Below, piece after piece: positions 16,486 through 24,891 of a stretch of 64,000 bases of DNA. Positions within the stretch are counted from its first letter, which is position 1, and each line of letters starts with the position of its first letter. The notes beneath the pieces were generated by a model. It saw only the letters and a program-made list of their open reading frames with translations. It ran no database searches and was not told the origin of the DNA. The stretch lies in NCBI RefSeq assembly GCF_047302405.1, contig NZ_CP154853.1, positions 4,278,001 to 4,342,000 of the forward strand, read 5' to 3'. Source of the stretch: Alkalihalobacillus sp047302405. GTDB taxonomy: Bacteria; Bacillota; Bacilli; Bacillales; Bacillaceae_D. A program made the position numbers and the translations under genes.

Positions 16486-18942
16486 TTAATTAACCAGTTT
16501 GTTAACGGAAGAACGGATAGATAAGTAAGCAATAAAGATTGCTATAAATATTAAAGAGAGCATCATAGCTATCGAAATAAAAATTAACTTCCAAGTTAAT
16601 GAAAATAGGATACTTAATAAAAGAATACTAATGAGTGTCCCGCTAAAAATAGCAATGCTCAACCAGAAAGCCGATTCCTTTAAGCATAAGTTTCGAACAT
16701 CACTTATTTTCCAACCTATATCTCTTAAAGTCATTAATTCCTCACTCCTCAAAAGGAGAAAACCTGTCGTACTCTCACCAATGGATAAAAAGGCTAGGAA
16801 CAAAGAGGCGATCATAATAAAGAGCAGGACTAAACTTAAAGAGTTATTAATAAATTGACCTAAATACGTAGCATTTGTTAAATCAATCGTCGCCTCTAAT
16901 GTAGCTAATACAAATATCGATAAAATCGAAACAGATAAAAGCTGGATAAATGTTAACCATAAAAATTTTCGATAATGCACTAAATTTCGTAACCAAATCG
17001 GTTGACCAATTTTTACGTTCGGTGACGTAACTTTAGCTTTCTCTTTTTTATACGAAAGCACGATACAAACCAAAAGTGTTAAGAGAATTGTGGCTGCCAA
17101 ATAGTGATAAATAGTAGAGTCGATAAAGGTAAAGATGATGAGTGCTACTACAATAGCGAAGAACATTAGTAACAGTTGTTCGAGCAAATGATTCCGTTGA
17201 ATATGTTTCATTTTCCAACCTAAATCAAATAAAATTTGATGTTCTTCTTGTTTCGTATACCTTCTGAATAAAAAACGATTACTTAAGTAACCAAAACTGA
17301 CGATAATCAGCATACTTGAAATCATCACATTTGCTGTATTCCATCCATCATGTATATGAGTGGCTGCCCCTAAACTAGTCCAAGGCTGAGTCACTTCCCC
17401 AATACCTTCAACGATCATTTCCATATCGGTTGGAGAGGCTCCGGCCACCACATCAATTTGAAAATCACCTATTTTTGAAATCTCGGTCACAGCCTCACTG
17501 ATTCGATTAATCGCTTTTTCATCGTAAGCAGTAATATCAGATACCCTTACTCGAATGGCATCAATTGGACTTTCTCCTTTAATGTGAACGGCACTTTCTA
17601 AGCTGACCAAACCTTGAGCCGGAGCACTGACAAAACTCCCAGGTGTCAAGGTTTCATGCAAGGTGGTTCCGTCCTTTTTTAAGGTAGAAGGTGCTTGTTG
17701 ATAAATCCCAAGAGGACTCGAGGAAAGTGAAGACTGATATTCTTCCGTCGTAAAACTTCCGACAGGATAAATCAAAAAAGGGATTTCTGCTAACTCATAA
17801 GCCGCACCACCCTGTTCTTTCATTTCTCTAAAGACCGGGACCTCAGATTCTGACTGAATTTGTTTAACGCTCAATTTATTCTGGTCAAGAATTTCATAAT
17901 CAATTTTCTCCGTATGATAAAAACGGGAGGATTCACTTACACCAAAAGCAAAGGTCATAGGTGTGCTAATCTGCCCATCATAAGTAATTGAAAAAGGGGT
18001 ATATTGAAAGGGGTTGATCTGTTCCGTCAGTTGAAGCCAATAGGTTTCTTTATTAAGTTTGGGGATATCTTTAAATTGATCAAATAATTCATAATAATTT
18101 TCCGAAAAAACAAACGATAAATCAGGCTCTACATTTAGTTCATTCTTTAAGTGCTTCGTTTGAGCACTTGACCAATCTAGACTAGTGACATCGACAATGG
18201 CATCCAAAGAAACATGCGTATCCTCTAAGTAGATAACCGGGATATGCTTGCCAACATTTAAGCTTTGATAGCCCGCAATTAAATTGGGGGAGATTGGCTC
18301 GTGAAAGGCTGATAAATCAATCCCTGTTAACTTTTCTTCTTCTTCTTGATCAATTCCAACCATCAGGTGATACGTTGTTGGCATCTTAAAGACAGGTCTT
18401 GCTCCTAGATTTAAATAATCTAAATTTGTATTTTGTTCAACATAATCAAATCCTTCAAAGAAATCGTTCTCTTCGAGGAAATAATAGGAACCACCTGAGC
18501 CTAATGAATAGTGATTGACACCATCAGAAGTTTGATACTCTAGCTCGATAAAAGAACTTGTTTCAGGATTGGCTAATTCCATCGTATTTTGTTCACCAGC
18601 AAAATAGCCTAAAGAGGCAATCGGAGCCGCTATGTCGATGTGATCAAGCTCTTTCATTGCCTGCCACTCTTCAAGAGTGATTCCTCCTGACCCTACAGCT
18701 AAGTAGTTTTCTTCTACCGCCCCAATTTCTTGTTCCACTTTTGATTGGGAGCCACTTGGTCGAATGAGTAAATCATAGCTACCTCTAGCATATTCTTGAA
18801 TATTTGTATCGATGATGGCTCGTGATTGATTAAGCATGGATAAACTAAGCGGAAGGGCCATAAATATCGTTAAAAAAGCTAGCGTAAACCAAAATGATTG
18901 AATAGGATTTCGTGTAATAGATTTCCAACTATACCGAAGCAT
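16486..18942 (-). CDS. large FtsX-like ABC transporter permease
   Basis: An 818-aa permease. One helix near residues 15-38 is followed by an extracytoplasmic region of roughly 500 residues, then two groups of helices with an FtsX-type core near the C-terminus (LFLAFLSIGESTTGFLLLRSEEL...LRDIGWKISDV). The layout fits the large integral proteins paired with LolD/MacB-type ATPases, including those in lactococcin-972-type loci. The ATG at 18942 overlaps the stop of the ATPase gene and follows GGAG; upstream in-frame starts lie inside that gene. With the ATPase it should form a mechanotransmission-type exporter or sensor, and the secreted protein upstream is the obvious candidate client. Confidence 0.82.
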   Translation of the reverse strand: MLRYSWKSITRNPIQSFWFTLAFLTIFMALPLSLSMLNQSRAIIDTNIQEYARGSYDLLIRPSGSQSKVEQEIGAVEENYLAVGSGGITLEEWQAMKELDHIDIAAPIASLGYFAGEQNTMELANPETSSFIELEYQTSDGVNHYSLGSGGSYYFLEENDFFEGFDYVEQNTNLDYLNLGARPVFKMPTTYHLMVGIDQEEEEKLTGIDLSAFHEPISPNLIAGYQSLNVGKHIPVIYLEDTHVSLDAIVDVTSLDWSSAQTKHLKNELNVEPDLSFVFSENYYELFDQFKDIPKLNKETYWLQLTEQINPFQYTPFSITYDGQISTPMTFAFGVSESSRFYHTEKIDYEILDQNKLSVKQIQSESEVPVFREMKEQGGAAYELAEIPFLIYPVGSFTTEEYQSSLSSSPLGIYQQAPSTLKKDGTTLHETLTPGSFVSAPAQGLVSLESAVHIKGESPIDAIRVRVSDITAYDEKAINRISEAVTEISKIGDFQIDVVAGASPTDMEMIVEGIGEVTQPWTSLGAATHIHDGWNTANVMISSMLIIVSFGYLSNRFLFRRYTKQEEHQILFDLGWKMKHIQRNHLLEQLLLMFFAIVVALIIFTFIDSTIYHYLAATILLTLLVCIVLSYKKEKAKVTSPNVKIGQPIWLRNLVHYRKFLWLTFIQLLSVSILSIFVLATLEATIDLTNATYLGQFINNSLSLVLLFIMIASLFLAFLSIGESTTGFLLLRSEELMTLRDIGWKISDVRNLCLKESAFWLSIAIFSGTLISILLLSILFSLTWKLIFISIAMMLSLIFIAIFIAYLSIRSSVNKLVN

Positions 18943-19609
18943 GAGTGATTTCTCCTTCATGAATGGTCCCATTATGGACTTGGAATAAATAGTCTCCATT
19001 AGTCGATACAATGGGATCGTGTGTGGCCACTATAATGGTTTGACCTGAACGGTGGAAATCACGGATGAGTTGTAATAAATTATCTCGGTTCTTCACGTCT
19101 AAATTACCAGTCGGTTCATCACATAAAAGAATAGAAGGTTGTGTGATGAGGGCTCGAGCAAACGAAACTCGTTGTTGCTCTCCACCAGATAACTGAGAGG
19201 GAAGGTGATGGAGGCGGTGACTTAATCCTACTCTATCAATTAACTCTTGTGCACGATACTTAATGACTTTCTTTTTTTCATAAGGGATAAGGGGGAGCAT
19301 CACATTTTCTAAAACGGTAAATTGGGGAAGCAAACGAAATTGTTGATAAACGGATGCTACTTGTGAACGTAAATAATCATTTCTTTTGATTGGAGAGAAG
19401 GTTGTAATATCTGTTCCGTTAATTTTAATTTGGCCGGAAGTAGGAGAAGTCACTCCTGAAATTAACTTTAAGAGTGTGGTTTTACCGGAACCAGATGGAC
19501 CAACAAGGGAAATCCATGAGCCTTTGGGGATATGTAAAGAAATATCTTGAAGAACCGGGGTACTGTGATTAGATTGATAAGTATAAGTAACATTATGTAG
19601 ATGAATCAT
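18929..19609 (-). CDS. LolD/MacB-type ABC transporter ATP-binding protein
   Basis: A 226-aa ATPase of the MacB/LolD/FtsE group. Walker A GPSGSGKTT is at residues 37-45, the signature LSGGEQQR at 140-147, Walker B/D-loop LLCDEPTGNLD at 161-171 and the H-loop ATHDP. The start follows AAGGAG. The gene overlaps the permease gene by 14 bases, so the two are co-translated. It lies 65 bases behind the secreted-protein gene with an intervening hairpin. Lactococcin-972-group exporters use this ATPase type, but other substrates are equally possible. Confidence 0.9.
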   Translation of the reverse strand: MIHLHNVTYTYQSNHSTPVLQDISLHIPKGSWISLVGPSGSGKTTLLKLISGVTSPTSGQIKINGTDITTFSPIKRNDYLRSQVASVYQQFRLLPQFTVLENVMLPLIPYEKKKVIKYRAQELIDRVGLSHRLHHLPSQLSGGEQQRVSFARALITQPSILLCDEPTGNLDVKNRDNLLQLIRDFHRSGQTIIVATHDPIVSTNGDYLFQVHNGTIHEGEITHASV

Positions 19610-19634
19610 TTGAGTTCGCTCCTTATTTTTATCT

Positions 19635-19664
19635 AACGGCAGCAGGATTTATCCTACTGCCGTT
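19635..19664 (-). terminator. hairpin between the secreted-protein gene and the ABC genes
   Basis: AACGGCAGCAGGA and TCCTACTGCCGTT pair with one mismatch around a 4-base loop. The U-tract on the minus strand is weak, so it may only attenuate transcription, giving more secreted protein than exporter. Confidence 0.55.
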
Positions 19665-19673
19665 ATAAATATA

Positions 19674-20042
19674 TTATCTCGTATGTCGAATCGATCCAGC
19701 TGTATTTGCATAACTAAATCCAGACACATTAGCCTGAGTTCTATAAGTTGCAATATCTCGATTTATTAAGGAGTACGTCTTTGGAATTACAACTCTTGTT
19801 GCACTAGTTTGACCAGAATTATTAGTGGAACCATCTCCAGGAATGAATACCCATCTGTATAAATTACCTGTTCCTCTGTCGCCAGAAAAATTTAAAGTAA
19901 TAGATGTGTTTGCATTAGCACCTGAAATAGAAGAAGGGTGTGACATGGATATGCCAGTATCATATGCTGCATCAGTGGACTCGGCATTAAATCCAAAAAT
20001 TGCTGCTACTGTTAAAACTGATAGTGTGATTAATTTCTTCAT
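19674..20042 (-). CDS. small secreted protein of unknown function next to an ABC exporter
   Basis: A 122-aa protein with a clear Sec signal peptide (MKKLITLSVLTVAAIFGFNA, cleavage probably after STDAA). The mature part of about 96 residues is rich in Ser, Thr, Asn and Gly, has no cysteine, and ends in the basic IRHTR. The ATG at 20042 follows GGAGG; an ATG 36 bases upstream is rejected because it adds a charged stretch before the signal. I do not recognise the family. Its place directly before an ATPase/FtsX permease pair parallels bacteriocin or signal-protein loci, but the sequence lacks the Trp/Tyr-rich pattern expected for lactococcin 972. Confidence 0.75.
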   Translation of the reverse strand: MKKLITLSVLTVAAIFGFNAESTDAAYDTGISMSHPSSISGANANTSITLNFSGDRGTGNLYRWVFIPGDGSTNNSGQTSATRVVIPKTYSLINRDIATYRTQANVSGFSYANTAGSIRHTR

Positions 20043-20422
20043 AGAAAAAGCCTCCAATAGTATGTTTTTTTGATGCACAACTAACGTACCATATTTTTCA
20101 ATAATTTAACATATTTTTTAATATTAGTATACTAATATGTTACTAAAGTACTTTAGAGCTTGTGGTTTTAACCATTTAGGTTGGCAAGTTTACATGTGAA
20201 ACTTCTATATAATTAATTGCTCTTACAATCTATGGGTGCTTTAAGATATATTAATCAAAAAAGTCTTGGTACAGTTGAATATTAATGAGAATGTAATGAC
20301 AAGTAGTACGCATAGATGCCCTTCATGCATTCAAAATTCAACATTGTCATTTCCTTGTTTTGGCTTTAAGATCGATCTTAATAAGGAATAACTTTTATAA
20401 CAAAATAAGGGAGGTAACGGCT
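20043..20422. other. divergent intergenic region, about 380 bases
   Basis: It contains the two palindromes near its left side and must hold the promoters of the secreted-protein operon (minus) and the PucR gene (plus). No further gene with a ribosome-binding site was found. Confidence 0.4.
20121..20156. promoter_or_regulatory. two adjacent perfect palindromes upstream of the secreted-protein gene
   Basis: ATATTAGTATACTAATAT (20121-20138) and CTAAAGTACTTTAG (20143-20156) are perfect 18-bp and 14-bp dyads four bases apart, about 80-115 bases before the start of the secreted-protein gene. They are AT-rich, so chance is not negligible, but two in tandem look like operator sites. Confidence 0.4.
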
Positions 20423-22129
20423 ATTCTGACAGTGGCGGATGTGTTAAAGGATGATTTATTACACGGTGTTGAGGTTGTGACAGGTGAAAAGTTAGCTCCA
20501 AAGAAAAAAATCCAATGGATATCAGTCATTGAGTTACCTGTTGAGAATTTTGTTAGGAAAAATGAAGTTGTTTTGACGACCGCGATTGGTTGTGAGCAGG
20601 ACCCTCATTTATTTACCCAGTTTGTGGAAGATGTAATCGAATCAGAAGCGGCCGCTTTGATGGTTGCACTGGGAAGGTTTATTTTTGATATTCCACGTGA
20701 GGCGATTGAGATTGCTGAAAAGAATAATTTTATTTTAATGATTGTTCCTTGGGAAATCCGCTTTGCCAATATTGTGGAGATGGTCATGAAGGAACTAAAT
20801 ATAACAGCTAACAAAGATAGAGAGAAGTCTGAGAAAATTCAGCAAGATCTTTTAAATCTTATTTTAACAGAACGTGATTTGGAAGACTTGCTAGCTTATA
20901 TCGAGGAACAAATTTATGCGAAGATTTATTTGACCGATCGTTTTGGCAATTTGTTGGAGAGCGAACAGTACGATCGCGATTTTGAACAACAGTGGAAGCA
21001 GCTTGTTCTTGAAGGGGTTTTACCGATTAAACATGTAACGCCAGCAAATCAAGATCCGTTTATGCAAAAATTTGATCTCATTCAATATGAGAAAAGAGAT
21101 ATTTTACAAGTTCCGGTTTTGCAAATTTCTGGTGAGGCACAAGGCTATTTATTTGTTTTTATTCCTGAGCATATAAAGGCTTCTAGCTTTTTAACTCATA
21201 ATCGTACTCATATATTAGAGCATGCGGCTACGACTATTGCTCTTTGGCTTTCACGGAAAAATGCGATTGAAGAAACGAAGCTGCGGTTAAGGAGTGATTT
21301 TGTTGAAGAGCTTGCTAAGGGAGGGTTTCAAACATATGAACAGGCTCAATCAAGAGCGAGTTTGCTACAATATCAATTAAACCTTGCCTATGTTTGTATC
21401 GTAGGATTACCTGAAAATTTAAAGTCTTTGTATGAAAAAAGGGAGCAGATGATTGACTCATTTGAACATTGGCGTAAAAGCATGCTTTATTATATGGAAG
21501 AGGAGATGCTTTATGCGGCTCAATCGCTCGGGCGAAAAATAATGCTGACCCGAGATGAGGAGATGATTACGCTCTATTTAGAAATTCAACATCAAACCGA
21601 ACATGAATATGCGACTGATTATTTAGATATAGTTGACAGAAGATTGAATAATTTAATGCCGGATGTTTATATTTCTTGGGGAATAGGTAAAAGAAAAAAA
21701 CGGTTTGAAGATTTCCAAGAAAGCTATAGGCAAGCCAAACTCGCTCTGCAAATTGGTCGTGTGAAAGATAAACATCATCATCGAACTTGGTTTGAACAAA
21801 CAAGAGTTGACCGTGTCCTGTTGCAGTTAACTAAAAATGAAGAGATGAGAGAAATTATTATTGATACCATTGAGCCGCTAGTGCAATATGATGAAGAAAG
21901 GCAAATGGATTTAGTTGGAACGTTTGTCGCCTTCAATCAGTATCGTGGAAATGTGAGTCAAACCGCTCGATCTCTTAACTTACATCGACAATCATTGCTT
22001 TATCGTTTGCGGAAAATTGAATCACTAACAAACCTTTCCCTTAATGATCCTGACCACCTATTTCTCTTGGATTTGAGTATTAAAACATGGAGAGTGGGCG
22101 GAGTGTTTCATGGAGAATTAAAGGATTAG
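20423..22129 (+). CDS. PucR-family transcriptional regulator
   Basis: A 568-aa regulator. An N-terminal PucR domain (LTVADVLKDDLLHGVEVVTGE onward, about 120 residues) is followed by a sensing region and a C-terminal helix-turn-helix of the PucR type (YRGNVSQTARSLNLHRQSLLYRLRKIE). The first ATG of the frame (20360) has no ribosome-binding site, while AAGGGAGGT at 20407-20415 is placed ideally for an ATT codon at 20423. That start gives the family's usual MLTVxDVL beginning, so an ATT start is proposed; the GTG at 20432 is the alternative. It precedes the ectoine-type catabolic operon and probably activates it, as PucR proteins usually govern adjacent catabolic genes. Confidence 0.85.
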   Translation: MLTVADVLKDDLLHGVEVVTGEKLAPKKKIQWISVIELPVENFVRKNEVVLTTAIGCEQDPHLFTQFVEDVIESEAAALMVALGRFIFDIPREAIEIAEKNNFILMIVPWEIRFANIVEMVMKELNITANKDREKSEKIQQDLLNLILTERDLEDLLAYIEEQIYAKIYLTDRFGNLLESEQYDRDFEQQWKQLVLEGVLPIKHVTPANQDPFMQKFDLIQYEKRDILQVPVLQISGEAQGYLFVFIPEHIKASSFLTHNRTHILEHAATTIALWLSRKNAIEETKLRLRSDFVEELAKGGFQTYEQAQSRASLLQYQLNLAYVCIVGLPENLKSLYEKREQMIDSFEHWRKSMLYYMEEEMLYAAQSLGRKIMLTRDEEMITLYLEIQHQTEHEYATDYLDIVDRRLNNLMPDVYISWGIGKRKKRFEDFQESYRQAKLALQIGRVKDKHHHRTWFEQTRVDRVLLQLTKNEEMREIIIDTIEPLVQYDEERQMDLVGTFVAFNQYRGNVSQTARSLNLHRQSLLYRLRKIESLTNLSLNDPDHLFLLDLSIKTWRVGGVFHGELKD

Positions 22130-22134
22130 TAAAG

Positions 22135-22179
22135 AGGGCCTTTTGTTAAGAAGCTACTTAACAGAAGGGCCTTTTTTGG
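22135..22179 (+). terminator. terminator of the pucR-like gene
   Basis: AGGGCCTTTTGTTAAG and CTTAACAGAAGGGCC pair around a short loop, followed by TTTTTT. Confidence 0.85.
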
Positions 22180-22340
22180 TAGTGAAAGATAATCAGACAA
22201 GGCTGTATGATAAATTGACTGAAATAATATTAGAAAATTCATACACTTTGGCGAATATCCAATTTGATGCTTTGTCGATATAATGAAATTAGAAACAGAA
22301 TATTTTGTCAATATTGATTTTGCTGGAAAGGGGTGTTCCT

Positions 22341-23543
22341 GTGGTTATTGAGTTATTGGAGTATCAGGAGCGGATGAAAAAAACGAAAGAACGTATGGCG
22401 ACTAAAGGGATAGAAGTCTTATTAGTAACGGATCCAGCGAATATGAACTACTTGACTGGTTATGATGGTTGGTCCTTTTATGTCGATCAAATTCTCGCGA
22501 TATTTGATGATGAAGAACAACCGATCTGGATTGGTCGAACGGCTGATGCCAATGGAGCAAAAGTAACAACTTGGTTATATCACGAAAATATTATTCCGTA
22601 TCCAGATACGTATGTTCAATCTGATGTCCGTCACCCAATGGATTTTGTCGCTGAGATTTTAACTCAGATCGGACAGGATAAACGAAAAATTGGGGTGGAG
22701 ATGGACAATTATTATTTCTCAGCTAAATGTTTCCAACAATTAGTTAAAGGCTTACCGAATGCCACATTTATAGATGCCACATTACTCGTTAACTGGGTTA
22801 GGTTGATCAAGTCTCCTCGAGAGATTGAATTGATTCAAAGAGCGGCCGTTATTGCTAAACATTCGATGTTAGAAGGAATTGAGATGGTGGATGAAGGTGT
22901 GCGTGGCTGTGATGTCGCCGCAAAGATTAGCTACACTCAATTAAGTGGTACCGCTCAATATGGTGGCGACTACCCGGCTATTGTGCCACTTTTACCAGCG
23001 GGGGAAAGAACATCAACGCCGCATTTAACGTGGACCGATGAGCCATATCGAAAAGGGGAAAACGTGATTTTAGAATTAGCGGGTTGTTATAAACGATATC
23101 ATGCACCGATTGCGAGAACGGTACAGATAGGGCAGCCGACTGCGAATATGAAAAACCTTTCAAATATTGTTATAGAAGGATTAAATGCTTGTTTGAATTT
23201 TATTAAACCAGGTGTGACATGTGAGGAAGTTGAAGCGAATTGGCGCCAAACCGTTGAGAAATATGGGGTGACTAAGGAGTCGCGTCTCGGTTATTCTATG
23301 GGGCTTAATTACCCACCAGATTGGGGTGAGCATACGGCGAGTATTCGTAAAGGTGACAAAACGATACTCCTGCCTAATATGACGTTTCATTTAATTCCGG
23401 CCATTTGGTCAGAAGGTGACAGCTTTGAAATTAGTGAATCGTTTCGCGTGACACCGACTGGTTGTGAGCCATTAGTTGATTTACCGAGAGAACTTGTCAT
23501 TAAAGACGGCATGACTTTTGAGAAGCTGAACCCTGTTATTTAA
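22341..23543 (+). CDS. doeA: M24-family hydrolase, ectoine hydrolase-like
   Basis: A 400-aa pita-bread-fold protein of the M24/creatinase family. The N-terminal domain carries DPANMNYLTGYDGWSFYV, and RTADANGAKVT and RHPMDFV follow, which match my recollection of DoeA/EutD ectoine hydrolases rather than prolidases. DoeA opens the ectoine ring to N-acetyl-2,4-diaminobutyrate. Metal-ligand positions of true peptidases are only partly kept, as in creatinase. The GTG at 22341 follows GGAAAGGGGTG; the ATG at 22305 lacks a site. It heads the catabolic operon behind the PucR regulator. Another small cyclic amide or amino-acid derivative as substrate cannot be excluded. Confidence 0.75.
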   Translation: MVIELLEYQERMKKTKERMATKGIEVLLVTDPANMNYLTGYDGWSFYVDQILAIFDDEEQPIWIGRTADANGAKVTTWLYHENIIPYPDTYVQSDVRHPMDFVAEILTQIGQDKRKIGVEMDNYYFSAKCFQQLVKGLPNATFIDATLLVNWVRLIKSPREIELIQRAAVIAKHSMLEGIEMVDEGVRGCDVAAKISYTQLSGTAQYGGDYPAIVPLLPAGERTSTPHLTWTDEPYRKGENVILELAGCYKRYHAPIARTVQIGQPTANMKNLSNIVIEGLNACLNFIKPGVTCEEVEANWRQTVEKYGVTKESRLGYSMGLNYPPDWGEHTASIRKGDKTILLPNMTFHLIPAIWSEGDSFEISESFRVTPTGCEPLVDLPRELVIKDGMTFEKLNPVI

Positions 23544-23573
23544 TATTTTGGATCGATGAGATGAACAAAAACA

Positions 23574-23606
23574 AACCGGGATGCGTAATCGACAGCCCGG
23601 TTTTTA
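23574..23606 (+). terminator. intra-operon hairpin after the M24 hydrolase gene
   Basis: AACCGGG and CCCGGTT form a 7-bp stem with a TTTTTATT tail. It lies between the first and second genes of the catabolic operon, so it may attenuate downstream expression or mark a second promoter unit. Confidence 0.7.
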
Positions 23607-23665
23607 TTACACACAAACTTTCTAAAGGGAAAACCAATAAAAATATGAGTAGTGGGAGTGATTAG

Positions 23666-24862
23666 ATGGAAAAGAAGGTGCAAGCAGGGACAAATGCGGT
23701 CTGGGCTGGAGAAAAGGAATATTTAGTACATGGAGCTACTCAAGTACCGGTCGTTTTAAGTGTGGCCTACAATTATGACGATATGGATGAGTGGTATGAT
23801 GTCGCCATTGGTAAGAAAAAAGGCCATATTTATGGTCGCAATACAAATCCAACCGTTCAATCGTTTGAAGATAAAGTAAAAATTTTAGAAGGTGCAGAGG
23901 CAGCGACGAGTTTTTCGACAGGCATGGCGGCGATCAGCAATACATTAGCGACCTTTTTGCTGCCTGGTGATCGAATTGTTTCGATTAAAGATACGTACGG
24001 TGGCACGAATAAAATTTTCACAGAGTTTTTGCCGAGACAGCAAATCGATGTCGTCTTATGCGAAACAGGAGACCATGCTCAGATTGAAGGAGAGGTGGCA
24101 AAAGGGTGTAAAATTTTATATTTAGAAACACCTACCAATCCTACTGTGAAAATTACGGATATTAAACGGATGGCTAAAGCAGGTAAAGCAGCGGGTGCTC
24201 TTGTGGTTGTCGATAATACTTTTGGCACTCCGATTAATCAAAATCCACTTGCTCTTGGAGTAGATTTAGTGATTCATAGTGCGACCAAGTTTCTCGGAGG
24301 CCACGCGGATGCTTTAGGAGGCGTTGTATGTGGGGCTGAGGAATTAGTTGAAAAAATCTATCATTATCGCGAAATTAATGGAGCCACGATGGATCCAATG
24401 GCTGCTTACTTAACATTAAGAGGAATGAAAACACTTCATTTAAGAGTGAGAGAGCAAAGTTTTAATGCACTGGAGCTAGCAAAATATTTACAAACGAAAG
24501 ATTTGGTAGAGGCCGTCTACTATCCTGGTTTGCCAACCCATCCAAATCATGACATTGCCAAGGAACAAATGAAAGGCTATGGCGGTATGTTAAGCTTTGC
24601 CGTGAAAGGTGGAATTGATACTGTTCGAGAGCTGCTGCCAAAACTAAAATATGCCCATCGTGCTGCCAATCTTGGGGCCGTGGAAACAACCGTTGGTCCT
24701 GCCAGAACGACGAGTCATGTTGAATGTACACCAGAAGAGCGAGCAGCGATGGGAATTCCAGAAGGGTTAATTCGAGTCTCGTGCGGAATAGAAGCGATTG
24801 AAGATATTATAGAAGATTTCTCTCAAGCTTTTAAACAAGTAGAAGCGGGATTACAAGTGTAA
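23666..24862 (+). CDS. Cys/Met-metabolism PLP-dependent enzyme (cystathionine gamma-synthase family)
   Basis: A 398-aa PLP enzyme. The cofactor lysine is Lys208 in SATKFLGGHADALGG. YGRNTNPT (56-63) forms the phosphate/active-site loop from the neighbouring subunit, and ETPTNPT and VVDNTF are typical of the fold. The family performs gamma-elimination, gamma-replacement or beta-elimination on C4 amino acids. No other methionine genes are nearby. Between an ectoine-hydrolase-like enzyme and a homoserine-dehydrogenase-like enzyme, a role on 2,4-diaminobutyrate or its acetyl form, displacing the C4 nitrogen, is an attractive inference. Cystathionine synthase or lyase activity is the conservative reading. 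Confidence 0.85.
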   Translation: MEKKVQAGTNAVWAGEKEYLVHGATQVPVVLSVAYNYDDMDEWYDVAIGKKKGHIYGRNTNPTVQSFEDKVKILEGAEAATSFSTGMAAISNTLATFLLPGDRIVSIKDTYGGTNKIFTEFLPRQQIDVVLCETGDHAQIEGEVAKGCKILYLETPTNPTVKITDIKRMAKAGKAAGALVVVDNTFGTPINQNPLALGVDLVIHSATKFLGGHADALGGVVCGAEELVEKIYHYREINGATMDPMAAYLTLRGMKTLHLRVREQSFNALELAKYLQTKDLVEAVYYPGLPTHPNHDIAKEQMKGYGGMLSFAVKGGIDTVRELLPKLKYAHRAANLGAVETTVGPARTTSHVECTPEERAAMGIPEGLIRVSCGIEAIEDIIEDFSQAFKQVEAGLQV

Positions 24863-24891
24863 GAGAGCCAAGAAGAAGGGAGAGGAGAGAA

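Noticed and set aside
19674..20042. Lactococcin 972 family bacteriocin
   Set aside because: The gene order fits, but the mature sequence has a single Trp, few Tyr and none of the family's aromatic/Gly pattern, so only the context similarity is kept.
23666..24862. Methionine biosynthesis (metB/metC) assignment
   Set aside because: Family membership is clear but there are no neighbouring methionine genes or an S-box leader, and the gene lies inside a catabolic operon.
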